From Sandaracinaceae bacterium (GTDB taxonomy: Bacteria; Myxococcota_A; Polyangia; Polyangiales; Sandaracinaceae), in the NCBI GenBank assembly GCA_019694315.1, contig JAIBCE010000027.1:1-41687 (forward strand): a stretch of DNA of 41,687 nucleotides, in the 5' to 3' direction. This document shows, in pieces, positions 1 through 7,642 of the stretch. The notes under the pieces were generated by a model. That model was given only the letters and a program-made list of their open reading frames with translations, was not told the origin of the DNA and searched no databases. Numbering within the stretch: position 1 is the stretch's first letter; every line of letters starts with the position of its first letter. Position numbers and translations under genes: made by a program.

Positions 1-1
1 G

Positions 2-1198
2 CCGTATGGCCTGGACGTGCTGCAAGCGGGTGGTGCGGGCACGCCGCCAGCGCCCGGCACGCCGGCGCAGCAGTTCGTCGATGGCGGCGCGCTCGCGGTC
101 ACGCTCGCGCGCGGCGACGTGGCGAGCACCGTCGTCGGCACCGTCACGCACGTGGAGGGACAGCGCCTCGTGGCCTTCGGTCACCCGATGGTCGAGGGCG
201 GCGAGGTGGGCTTCCCCACGGCGGTCGCGCGCGTGCTCCACGTGCTCGCGAGCTTCCAGCGCTCGTTCAAGATCGCCGAGCCGGTCGCGCCGCTCGGCAC
301 GATGGTGCAGGACCGGCAGGCCGCGATCGTCGTGGACACCACGCTCCAGCCCGCGATGGTGCCCGTGCACCTTCGCGTGACGGGACTGCCGACCGAGCAG
401 CGCACGGAGTGGAATTTCGAGGTCTCGAGCCACCGCGCGCTCACGCCGATGATCCTCGGCGGCGCCGTGCAGAGCGCGGTGAAGGCCATCGCCGCGGACA
501 ACGACGACGTGATGTTCGAGGCGCGCAGCCGCGTCGAGATCGAGGGGATCGCGTCGCCGATCGAGCTCGTGGATCGCGGCTACGCGGCCACCGGCGCGGG
601 GCAGGCGAGCACGCTCTCGCACATCCGCGCGTTCGACGCGATCGAGGTGGCCTATGCGAATCCGTTCGTGGACACGCGCCTTCGCTCGGTGGACATCGAG
701 CTCTCGCTGCGCTTCGCGCACGACACGGCCGAGATCGTGGATGCGTCGGTCGATGCGACCGAGGTGAACCCTGGCGAGCCCGTGGAGGTGCGCGTGGTGC
801 TTCGCCGCTGGTCGGGCGACGAAGAGGTGCGTCGTCTGAGCGTGGCCGTGCCCGAGAGCGCGGCGGGGCAGTCGATCCAGATCCTCGTCCAGCCCGGGCC
901 TGACGCGGAGATCGAGCGCCCCGAGCCGAGGAACCTCGACGACATCCTCGAGGCCGTGCGGCAGCGCTACGGTGCGACGGATCTCGTGCTCTCGACGCGC
1001 CTGCCCGGCCGCGGCCTGCGCACGCCCGGACACGTCGCTCGCGCGGTGCCCGCGAGCGTGCTCGACGCCATGCAGAGCACGACGGACTCGGATCGTGTGC
1101 GCGCCTTCCAGACGCACGTGCGCCGCGCGTTCTCGACGGATCTGGTGCTGAGCGGCGGTGCGCGCGTGGAGCTCACCGTACGCCGCGTCGCGCGCTGA
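2..1198 (+). CDS. SpoIVB-type peptidase S55 family protein (5' truncated by window edge)
   Basis: The reading frame is open from base 2 to the TGA at 1196-1198, so the gene begins outside the window and the true start is not visible. The visible 398 or so residues contain the GTVTHVEG...AFGHPM block typical of S55 (SpoIVB-like) proteins; in SpoIVB the Gly-His step carries the catalytic histidine. Myxobacterial and actinobacterial relatives usually carry a Gly-Met-Ser-Gly-Ser-Pro motif earlier in the chain, which would lie upstream of this window, so whether the enzyme is complete cannot be judged. After the GHPM block comes a beta-rich C-terminal region (VEPGEPVEVRVVLRRW-like immunoglobulin-type segment around 770-850) and a basic tail. 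It is probably an exported or membrane-anchored protein. It converges on the kinase gene that ends at 1414. The family assignment is good; the substrate is unknown. Confidence 0.8.
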   Translation, partial: PYGLDVLQAGGAGTPPAPGTPAQQFVDGGALAVTLARGDVASTVVGTVTHVEGQRLVAFGHPMVEGGEVGFPTAVARVLHVLASFQRSFKIAEPVAPLGTMVQDRQAAIVVDTTLQPAMVPVHLRVTGLPTEQRTEWNFEVSSHRALTPMILGGAVQSAVKAIAADNDDVMFEARSRVEIEGIASPIELVDRGYAATGAGQASTLSHIRAFDAIEVAYANPFVDTRLRSVDIELSLRFAHDTAEIVDASVDATEVNPGEPVEVRVVLRRWSGDEEVRRLSVAVPESAAGQSIQILVQPGPDAEIERPEPRNLDDILEAVRQRYGATDLVLSTRLPGRGLRTPGHVARAVPASVLDAMQSTTDSDRVRAFQTHVRRAFSTDLVLSGGARVELTVRRVAR

Positions 1199-1383
1199 GC
1201 GTCCCGCGCCTCCGGCCCTCGAGCCTGCTCGCCCTGGCGCTCGTGGCGCTCGCAACTCCCCTCGAGCCTGCCGGAGGCGTTCGCGGAGACGCGATCGATC
1301 GCAGTGAGGACGCGGGCTGGGCGACGGTGCTCGACGCCTCACGCGTCTCGGGGCATGGCCACCCACGGCGTCGCGTCGCGTGA
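1195..1383 (+). CDS. Possible small secreted peptide with a CTG start (doubtful)
   Basis: A 62-codon frame begins at CTG 1195-1197, overlapping the TGA of the S55 gene in a CTGA arrangement, and ends at TGA 1381-1383. The first 25 residues read like a signal sequence: basic residues (VPRLRP), then a hydrophobic core LLALALVALA, then small residues. The rest is short, charged and ends in His/Arg. No ATG, GTG or TTG start is available and CTG starts are rare, so this may be a decayed gene end or chance. A 13-bp direct repeat, CCCTCGAGCCTGC, occurs at 1216-1228 and 1259-1271 inside it. Nothing else is visible in the 1199-1413 gap. Confidence 0.15.
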   Translation: MSVPRLRPSSLLALALVALATPLEPAGGVRGDAIDRSEDAGWATVLDASRVSGHGHPRRRVA

Positions 1384-1413
1384 ATTCGGGTGTTCTCTGC
1401 GGCCGATTTCGGG

Positions 1414-3207
1414 TCAGCGCTGGCTGAGGGTGGGCGGGCTCGTCTGCAGGTTCGCGGTCCAGCGCGTCGCGCCGTCCCGCGGGACGTGGATGGTGCGCGA
1501 GACCTCGCGACCGAGCGGTGGGCAGCGCAGCGTGAGCTCGTGATCACCCGCGGGCACGGGCCGATCGCGCAGCGGCGTGCGGCCGAGGCGCTCGCCGTCG
1601 AGGAGCACGTCGGCCCAGGGCAAGGCCTGCACCGTCAGCGCGCCGGTGCCTGCGCGATCGGGTGCGCGCACGTGTGCGTCGCTCGCGCGGCGTGGGCCCG
1701 TGTCGCGCGGCGCGCGCGAGGGGCCATCGCGCAGGTCGCCCGCGTCGTCGGGCTCGAGCGAGTCGTCGACGACGCTCGCATCGTCGGACGTGCTGACCGC
1801 GTCGTCGGTGAGCCCCGCATCGAGACCCTCGACGACGGCATCGAGGCTCGCGTCGGGCGGATCGATCTCGAGCGGGCTCGGATCGATGGGCTCCGGACGG
1901 GGCTCGCCGGTGGGCGCCTCGAAGCGAGCGTAGGAGAGCGCCCAGATCGAGGCGGCCCCGAGCACCAGCGCGAGCAGCGCCGCGACGAGCCACGAGCGCG
2001 AGCTCGAGGGCGCGGTGTCGCTCGCGCTCGCGGAGATCGCGTCGGCCCGTGCGGGGGACGGGCTCGCGTCGCGCGCCTCCTCGCGCGTCTCGCTTGCGGG
2101 GTTGGCCGAGGGCGCGGTCGCGTCGGCGCGATCGAGGCGCGTGGTGCTCGAGACGCTCTCGGTCGCGCGGGCCGGGGCGCGCGCGATGGGTTGGGTGCCC
2201 TCGGCCTCGCTCGTCGCGGGCTCCGCGGCGTGCGGCGGTGTGCCGAGCATCTCCTCGAGCACGGGGCTCGTCGCGAGCGACTGCGTGCGACCCGAGCTCG
2301 GGGGCGTGACGAGCCCCTCGTCGCCTGCCTCGTCGCGAGCCTCGTCGGCCAGGATCGCGAGCCGATCGGCGCGCGCGCCGAGCGCGTCGGCCACGCCCTC
2401 GGGCCGTCGCGCCGCGAGGAAGGCGCGCAGCTGCGCGGCCAGCAGCTTGCCGCTCGCGGGGCGCTTGGTCGGATCGGGATCGAGCGCGGCGCGGAGGATG
2501 CGCGCGAGCTCGTCGGGCAGCCGATCGAGCGCAGGGAGCGCGCTCGGCGAGGTGAGCGCGCGCGCGTGCTCGACGTCGGTGTCGAACGCGTGCTCGCCCG
2601 TGGCGGCGCGATGGAGCACGGCCCCGAGCGAGAAGAGATCGGCCGCGCCCGTGAGTCGCTCGCCGCGTGCTTGCTCGGGCGCGAGGTAGCCGGGCGTGCC
2701 GAAGACGGCGCCCTCGTGGCCGTCGTCGAGACGCGCCGCGATGCCGAAGTCGAGCAGGCGCGCGTGGCCGTGCACGTCGATCATCACGTTGCGTGGCGTG
2801 ACGTCGCGATGAACGAGCGAGAAGCGCTCGTGCGCGTAGGCGAGCGCGTCGGCGACCTGCGCGCCGACGTGCGCGACCTCGGCGGGATCGAGCGGTCCCT
2901 CGGTGACGAGGGCCTCGAGCGTGGTGCCGCGCACGTGCTCCATCGCGAGGAAATAGGTGCCCTCCACGACGCCGAGCTCGTAGACCGGCACGATGTGCGG
3001 GTGGCTCATCTGGACGAGGGTGTTGGCCTCTTCCACGAAGAGCGTGACGAAGCGGGGATCGCTCGCGAGGCGCGGGTCGATCTCCTTGAGCACGAGCGTC
3101 TTCTCGAAGCCGCCGAGGCCGCGTAGCCGCGCGAGGTGCACGCGCGCCATGCCGCCGCGGGCGATCTCGCGATCGAGCAGGTACTTGCCGAAGGTGCGCG
3201 GGGTCAT
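1414..3207 (-). CDS. Hanks-type serine/threonine protein kinase with transmembrane segment and PEGA domain
   Basis: A 597-residue membrane kinase starting at the ATG whose complement is at 3205-3207. The cytoplasmic kinase domain spans about residues 8-275: glycine loop IARGGMARVHLA (15-26), ATP-binding Lys41 in LVLKEID, catalytic loop HRDVTPRN, DFG magnesium loop and the GTPGYLAPEQA activation segment. All key catalytic residues are present. A Ser/Thr/Ala-rich linker follows, then one membrane segment (SWLVAALLALVLGAASIWAL), then an Asp/Glu-rich outer stretch and a C-terminal PEGA-type domain (ALPWADVLLDGERLGRTPL). PEGA domains occur in surface and periplasmic proteins, so this part probably senses something outside the membrane. 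The first 61 codons lie in a perfect 290-bp repeat whose second copy is at 4455-4744. The substrate is unknown. Confidence 0.92.
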   Translation of the reverse strand: MTPRTFGKYLLDREIARGGMARVHLARLRGLGGFEKTLVLKEIDPRLASDPRFVTLFVEEANTLVQMSHPHIVPVYELGVVEGTYFLAMEHVRGTTLEALVTEGPLDPAEVAHVGAQVADALAYAHERFSLVHRDVTPRNVMIDVHGHARLLDFGIAARLDDGHEGAVFGTPGYLAPEQARGERLTGAADLFSLGAVLHRAATGEHAFDTDVEHARALTSPSALPALDRLPDELARILRAALDPDPTKRPASGKLLAAQLRAFLAARRPEGVADALGARADRLAILADEARDEAGDEGLVTPPSSGRTQSLATSPVLEEMLGTPPHAAEPATSEAEGTQPIARAPARATESVSSTTRLDRADATAPSANPASETREEARDASPSPARADAISASASDTAPSSSRSWLVAALLALVLGAASIWALSYARFEAPTGEPRPEPIDPSPLEIDPPDASLDAVVEGLDAGLTDDAVSTSDDASVVDDSLEPDDAGDLRDGPSRAPRDTGPRRASDAHVRAPDRAGTGALTVQALPWADVLLDGERLGRTPLRDRPVPAGDHELTLRCPPLGREVSRTIHVPRDGATRWTANLQTSPPTLSQR

Positions 3208-3315
3208 CGAGTCGGACGCACGCGGCGGTGGGACGCGCGCGGCGGATGCGGCAGGATGCTACCGAATGTCGTCGCGGCCGAGCCCGAAGAAGACGCGCGC
3301 GCTCGGCGCATGGCG
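3026..3315. repeat. 290-bp perfect direct repeat, copy A
   Basis: Bases 3026-3315 read identically to 4455-4744 (offset 1429) when compared by eye; the first mismatches are at 3025/4454 and 3316/4745. The copy contains the first 61 codons of the kinase (complement 3026-3207), a 58-bp divergent intergenic region (3208-3265) and the first codons of the divergent lipoprotein gene (from 3266). Each copy therefore carries the 5' ends of both neighbours. Copy A serves the intact kinase. Bases 3316-3320 and 3323-3327 form a short inverted repeat GACGT-GA-ACGTC exactly at the repeat edge. Confidence 0.95.
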
Positions 3316-3322
3316 GACGTGA
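3266..3322 (+). pseudogene. Truncated duplicate of the 5' end of the Kelch-like lipoprotein gene
   Basis: ATG 3266 corresponds to the true start at 4695 in copy B. The frame encodes the same first residues (MSSRPSPKKTRALGAWR) and then runs into a stop at 3320-3322, just past the repeat edge at 3315. It is a remnant created by the duplication and is unlikely to encode a functional peptide. The 100 bases beyond it, up to the lipoprotein stop at 3424, contain nothing I recognise. Confidence 0.7.
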
Positions 3323-3423
3323 ACGTCACGAGCATGGACACGGCGAGGACGCGCGGACACGCGCCGTCGCGGCGACGACGAGGCGGGCCGTTCAGTCTCG
3401 CCGTGTTCGATCGGGCCGCGCGC

Positions 3424-4392
3424 TCAAGGGCGGGTGGGGCGCCAGCGGAAGACCCACACGCACAGCTCCGTCTCCGTGAGAGCGAGCTCGTGCGTGCCAG
3501 CGTTCACCAAGAATCGCGTGCGCTTCTCGCCTTCGATGCGATGAGGCAGCAGCGTGTCGGGATCAACGACCAGGCGGTGGGTCGTCTCCATCGACTGCAC
3601 TGTTGCAGCGGTGCCGATGGCAGCCTGGATCGGGCGGACGTCGTAGGTCGATCGGAGCTCCAGCCTTCTGCACGTCGCTCCGACCGTGGAGGTGTCTTCG
3701 CACGGACATGCTTCTCCGACACGGATCATGGCTTCCAAGGGAGCGTCGACCCCAACGTTCGACGTGGCCACGTCTCGAAACGCAACGTCCTCCCCGACAC
3801 CCAGCTCCACGCCGTCGAGCCCCGTGATCAGGCCCAGGATTCCATCGGCCTGACGTCTCAGCACGTCCGGATCTCCCGCGACGATCGCAGAGAGCTGGGC
3901 GAACGCTGGGAGACTCGTCATCGTCGCGTCGACAGCCCCCGCGACAGCGTCGCGCACGAGGGCTCCATCGGCCTCCGACGCGGTCAGCTCCAGGCCCTCG
4001 AGATTTCCGGTCCACCGCGCCGAAGGGATGAAGAGCCCGATCGCGAGCACTCCCTGCAGCGAGTCCTCTGGGATCGGCGCCCGCCGAACGGAAAGCGACA
4101 GCTGCGAGGACCGCACTGCCGTTTGCGAGCCGTCGCGTTCGACGGTCAGTCGGAACGAGACCGCGCCGCCGCCCCCTCCCGTGGCACCGCCCGTGCGGGT
4201 CAGCGTCCTCGTTCCAGTGACCGCAGCGCTCGCGCCCGCGGGCCAGTCGAGTGTGAATGCCACGCTCGAGACCGGAGCGGCTGGCGATTGCGAGGCTGTC
4301 GAAGCTGCGGCGTGCGGGGCGCTGGTGCCGCACCCCGCCTGCATCGTGATGAGGATCAGCGCTCCACTGGCTGCAGCGAGCTCACGTTGCAC
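3424..4392 (-). CDS. Lipoprotein of unknown function, inserted between the repeat copies
   Basis: A 322-residue product with a lipoprotein signal peptide: hydrophobic core ALILIT and lipobox MQAGC with Cys21 as the likely lipidated residue. The start is the GTG whose complement is 4390-4392; GGAGG lies six bases upstream (complement of 4399-4403), an excellent ribosome site. The mature protein has a Thr/Gly-rich beginning (TRTGGATGGGGG) and a cysteine cluster CPCED...CRRLEL late in the chain. I recognise no family. Local composition is lower in G+C than its neighbours: 36 of 60 bases at 3721-3780 against 45 of 60 at 5281-5340. Its start overlaps by 11 bases the end of the kinase fragment transcribed from repeat copy B, so it may be expressed from the duplicated kinase promoter. 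Foreign origin is likely. Confidence 0.75.
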   Translation of the reverse strand: MQRELAAASGALILITMQAGCGTSAPHAAASTASQSPAAPVSSVAFTLDWPAGASAAVTGTRTLTRTGGATGGGGGAVSFRLTVERDGSQTAVRSSQLSLSVRRAPIPEDSLQGVLAIGLFIPSARWTGNLEGLELTASEADGALVRDAVAGAVDATMTSLPAFAQLSAIVAGDPDVLRRQADGILGLITGLDGVELGVGEDVAFRDVATSNVGVDAPLEAMIRVGEACPCEDTSTVGATCRRLELRSTYDVRPIQAAIGTAATVQSMETTHRLVVDPDTLLPHRIEGEKRTRFLVNAGTHELALTETELCVWVFRWRPTRP

Positions 4393-4636
4393 GAGACACC
4401 TCCGGCGCGGAGCATGAGGGCCCGCGTGAAAACAAGCGGATCGGTTGCGGCCGCGCCTCTTCCACGAAGAGCGTGACGAAGCGGGGATCGCTCGCGAGGC
4501 GCGGGTCGATCTCCTTGAGCACGAGCGTCTTCTCGAAGCCGCCGAGGCCGCGTAGCCGCGCGAGGTGCACGCGCGCCATGCCGCCGCGGGCGATCTCGCG
4601 ATCGAGCAGGTACTTGCCGAAGGTGCGCGGGGTCAT
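4382..4636 (-). pseudogene. Truncated duplicate of the PEGA-kinase gene
   Basis: The frame starts at the ATG complementary to 4634-4636 and repeats the first 61 residues of the kinase at 1414-3207, including the glycine loop and ATP-binding Lys41. It leaves the repeat at 4455 and ends after 23 unrelated residues. It lacks the catalytic loop and DFG motif, so it cannot be an active kinase. It may act only as a translated leader, because its stop lies just inside the start of the downstream lipoprotein gene (4392). Confidence 0.8.
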
Positions 4637-4744
4637 CGAGTCGGACGCACGCGGCGGTGGGACGCGCGCGGCGGATGCGGCAGGATGCTACCGAATGTCG
4701 TCGCGGCCGAGCCCGAAGAAGACGCGCGCGCTCGGCGCATGGCG
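4455..4744. repeat. 290-bp perfect direct repeat, copy B
   Basis: This is the second copy of 3026-3315. It provides the start codon and first 16 codons of the Kelch-like lipoprotein gene at 4695-6509 on the plus strand and a kinase 5' fragment on the minus strand. The unique DNA between the copies (3316-4454, 1139 bp) holds only the lipoprotein gene at 3424-4392. Recombination between the copies would remove 1429 bp and leave both flanking genes intact. Confidence 0.95.
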
Positions 4745-6509
4745 CGTCGCGGCCGCGCTCGCGCTCGCGCCGCGGCTCGCCGCGTGCGCCACGCCCGAGC
4801 CCGTGGTCGTGCCGATCGAGATCCGCATCGGCGCGGGTGATCCGCGGTGTCGGCCCACGTCCGTGCGCGCCGCGCGCATCGGGCTCGAGGGCGACTTCGC
4901 ACCGGGACCGATGGACACGGTCGAGCTGCTCACGGCCTCGGGCATCCGTGATCTCACCGAGCTCCGCGCGGCGCTCCGCGCGCTGCTCGTCGAGATCGAT
5001 GGCGAGCCGAGCTACACGGCAGTCGGTCGCAGCCTCTTGCCGGAGGCCCAGCGCGCGCGCGCGCTCGCCGTGCTGCCCGCGCTGCGTCCGTGTGCGCTGC
5101 TCGATCCCGACGCGACGCTGCCCGAGGGCGCCGCGCTCGTGGCGCATCCCGATGGGAGCGTATGGATCGTCGGTGGCGTGGGCGCCGAGCGCCGCATCGT
5201 CCGCGTCGATGCGCGCACGACGTTCGCCGACGTGCACCCCGACGCGCTCTTCAACCGACGCGAGGGCGCGAGCGCGTCGGTGCTCGATCGCGACGTGATC
5301 GTGGCGGGCGGCGCGAGCGGCGAGGGCGACACGGCCTACGACAGCTACGAGCGCCTCGGCGAGGGCGCGCTGCCTGCGAGCGCGAGCCCGGGCGGTCGGC
5401 TCTCGAGCCCGCGGCGCGATCACGCGGCGCTCCGCGTGGGAGGGAGGCTCGTGCTCGTGGGCGGTCGGAGCGGCGGCGCAGATGACGCGCTCGTGGGCCG
5501 CATCGACGTGATCGACCTCGAGGCCGGAACAGCCAGCCTCGGGCCCGCGCTGGCGACGCCGCGGCTCGATCCGGTGCTCCTGGCCGCGAGCGACGGAGCG
5601 ATCGTCGTGGCCGGTGGCACGGCCCTCGACGGCACGCCCATCGACGCGATCGAGCGCATCGATCCGGGCCTCGATCGTGCGCGCAGCCTCGACGTGACGC
5701 TGCCAGCCCCGAGCCTCGTCGTGCCCCTCGGCCTCGATCGGCTCCTCCACGTGTCGCGCGCGGGCCTCGTGTCGGAGCTCCGCGTGATCGACGTGCGGAG
5801 CGATCCTCCGCGTGTCGAGCTGCTCGTGCACACGAGCGAGGTCGTGTCCGTGCACGGCCTCGCGACGAGCGCGGATCGGGTGATCGTCGCGGGGCTCGAC
5901 CGCAGCGGGCGCCTCGCGGCCGAGCTCTGGACGCCACACCTCGGCACGATGGTGGCACTGGAGATCGAGCGGGAGCCGCACGCGATGGCGCGCCTCGTCG
6001 ATGGCCTCTCGCTCGAGATCGACGGAGCCGGTGCGAGCCTCCGCGCCGTGGACGAGCCGGGCCCGTGGGCGAGCCTGCCCAACGATCGCCTTCTGTTTCC
6101 GAGCGATCTGGGCTCGCCCTACGTCAGCGCCACGCTCCCCGGCGATCTCGACGGCGCGCGCGCGACGCGATCGGGCGTGCGGATCGGTGTGCCCTCCCTC
6201 GTCTTCGGCGCGCTGAGCGTGTCGATCGAAGGGCAGGGCGCACGCACGCTGGTGCTCCGCGGCGCGGACGAGAGCCTCGAGATCTCGTTCGACGCAGAGG
6301 GCAACGTCTTCGGGCCCGGCTGCTCGCTCGCGAGCGCGGGTGGGGATCGGGTCATCGTGTCGCGAGAGGGTGCGCGCCTCGAGCTGGTGCGTGGGGCCGA
6401 GCGCTCACGCTGTGGCGACGTCTCGGCGGGCGCGCTCTTCGCGATCGAGGTGGAGCTCGAGCGCGACGCGGAGCTCAGCGCGCTCCAGGTGTCGCGACGC
6501 GCGTCGTGA
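4695..6509 (+). CDS. Kelch-like beta-propeller lipoprotein
   Basis: A 604-residue product. The ATG at 4695-4697 is chosen because it gives a complete lipoprotein signal: basic N-terminus (KKTR), hydrophobic core VAAALALAP and lipobox LAAC with Cys31. The mature part has several repeats with Gly-Gly pairs spaced as in Kelch or galactose-oxidase-like propellers (VWIVGGVG, VIVAGGASGEGD, LVLVGGRSGGADD, IVVAGGTALDG). Such proteins usually bind sugars or proteins at the cell surface. The C-terminal third (from about residue 440) is unassigned and contains two cysteines near the end. The start and first 16 codons lie in repeat copy B. It was presumably divergent from the kinase before the intervening segment was inserted. 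Confidence 0.8.
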   Translation: MSSRPSPKKTRALGAWRVAAALALAPRLAACATPEPVVVPIEIRIGAGDPRCRPTSVRAARIGLEGDFAPGPMDTVELLTASGIRDLTELRAALRALLVEIDGEPSYTAVGRSLLPEAQRARALAVLPALRPCALLDPDATLPEGAALVAHPDGSVWIVGGVGAERRIVRVDARTTFADVHPDALFNRREGASASVLDRDVIVAGGASGEGDTAYDSYERLGEGALPASASPGGRLSSPRRDHAALRVGGRLVLVGGRSGGADDALVGRIDVIDLEAGTASLGPALATPRLDPVLLAASDGAIVVAGGTALDGTPIDAIERIDPGLDRARSLDVTLPAPSLVVPLGLDRLLHVSRAGLVSELRVIDVRSDPPRVELLVHTSEVVSVHGLATSADRVIVAGLDRSGRLAAELWTPHLGTMVALEIEREPHAMARLVDGLSLEIDGAGASLRAVDEPGPWASLPNDRLLFPSDLGSPYVSATLPGDLDGARATRSGVRIGVPSLVFGALSVSIEGQGARTLVLRGADESLEISFDAEGNVFGPGCSLASAGGDRVIVSREGARLELVRGAERSRCGDVSAGALFAIEVELERDAELSALQVSRRAS

Positions 6510-6551
6510 GCAGGCGTGTCCTGGCGCCTGCGGGCTGAGCCTGCCGAGAAT

Positions 6552-6640
6552 GCAGGACCGTCCCGGTTTTGGCCGCGGTTTCCCTGCAATTTCGAGGTCT
6601 CTGCGGCGGGAATGCAACAACGCAGGACCGTCCCGGTTTT
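6552..6640. repeat. Pair of 19-bp direct repeats in the gap 6510-6642 (REP-like)
   Basis: GCAGGACCGTCCCGGTTTT occurs at 6552-6570 and again at 6622-6640, 70 bp apart. Each copy contains the near-palindrome GGACCGTCC and both are preceded by a GAATGCA-like stretch. The pair fills the convergent gap between the Kelch-like gene and the 2TM gene. GGGACGGTCC-type termini resemble sequences I associate with REP elements moved by Y1-type transposases (from memory, not checked). No transposase gene is in the window. Confidence 0.6.
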
Positions 6641-6642
6641 CG

Positions 6643-7542
6643 TCAGCGGCGCGCGCGGCGGTCGCGCTCGCGGGCTCGCGCGTCGGTCTCGTCCTCTTCC
6701 GACGTGTCCGTGGGGCGGCTGGGCTCGCTCGGCTCCGCGGCGCGCACGCGTGGGCCCTCTGCCTGCGCCGGCACACCGCTGGCGCGCTGCTTCTCGCGGC
6801 GCACGAAGTCGCCGAAGTCGCCGCGCGGCCCCGCGTCGTCCTTGGCGGCCTCGCCGATGCGTCGCGCGAGCACGGTGAGGAGCTGCGTGACGCCGTCCTC
6901 CACGGCGCGCTCGAATTCGCGGCTCGCGCGCTCGAGCTCGCGGTTGGCCTCGCGTCGCTGGTGCTCGCGCTGGCGCCGCTTCTCTTCTTGCTGACGCAGC
7001 TCCTGTCGGATCGCCTCCTGCTGCGCAGACAGGCGAGCCTTCCACTCCTCGGCGGCCCGCGCGCGTCGCTCCTCGCGCTCGCGCTTGGCGCGCTTCTTCT
7101 GCTCCCGGCGGAGGATGCGCTCGCGATCGCGCGCGCTCGGCGCGAGGAGCGCGCGACCGAGGCCGAGGGCGACGAAGAGCCCCCAGATCAGCGCGACCCA
7201 CTGCACCCACGGTCCGCCCGGCGTCATCCAGTCGAGCACCGCGAGGAAGGTGCAGACGATCGTGTACGTCAGCAGCGAGCTCCGCGCGCGGTGGCGCCGC
7301 TCGGCGAGCTCGTGTCGCACGACGGCGTCGTCGTCGGCCTGGCGCTGCACCGCCCCGCGCTCGGCCTCGACCTTGCGCGCGACCTCCGCGACCGAGCTGG
7401 GATCGATGCCGACCTCGCGCGCGGCCGCGACGAGATCCTCGTACTTGATGGCGTCGGCCCCGCTCTCCTGGAACTGCGTGTGCTCTGCCGCGCGGCGGAA
7501 GATCTCTTCCATCTCCTCGCGGGAATAGGTGCGGTCGGCCAT
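6643..7542 (-). CDS. 2TM domain-containing protein with long charged coiled-coil tail
   Basis: A 299-residue product starting at the ATG complementary to 7540-7542. Residues about 1-85 are helical and acidic/basic (YSREEMEEIFRRAAEH...), followed by two closely spaced membrane segments (LLTYTIVCTFLAVLDWM, then WVQWVALIWGLFVALGLGRALL) matching the 2TM domain layout. From about residue 130 the chain is extremely rich in Arg, Glu and Gln and should form a long coiled coil, ending in a Pro/Glu-rich tail. In other bacteria such domains are found with histidine kinases or alone, with no settled role. It lies 100 bp downstream of the S10 peptidase gene on the same strand. Confidence 0.8.
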   Translation of the reverse strand: MADRTYSREEMEEIFRRAAEHTQFQESGADAIKYEDLVAAAREVGIDPSSVAEVARKVEAERGAVQRQADDDAVVRHELAERRHRARSSLLTYTIVCTFLAVLDWMTPGGPWVQWVALIWGLFVALGLGRALLAPSARDRERILRREQKKRAKREREERRARAAEEWKARLSAQQEAIRQELRQQEEKRRQREHQRREANRELERASREFERAVEDGVTQLLTVLARRIGEAAKDDAGPRGDFGDFVRREKQRASGVPAQAEGPRVRAAEPSEPSRPTDTSEEDETDARARERDRRARR

Positions 7543-7642
7543 CGCGGTGCGCGAACTCTGCAGGGCGAACGGGGGCGCCGCAACGGACCGAAGGAGGAGC
7601 CCGCGATCCGTGCCCGCCTCGAGGCGCTCGCGACTCGCCCGT

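Noticed and set aside
6613..6620. TGCAACAA, a half-site of the PhaR-type palindrome, beside the REP-like pair
   Set aside because: It is only eight bases, has no dyad partner and lies between unrelated gene ends, so it is most likely coincidence.
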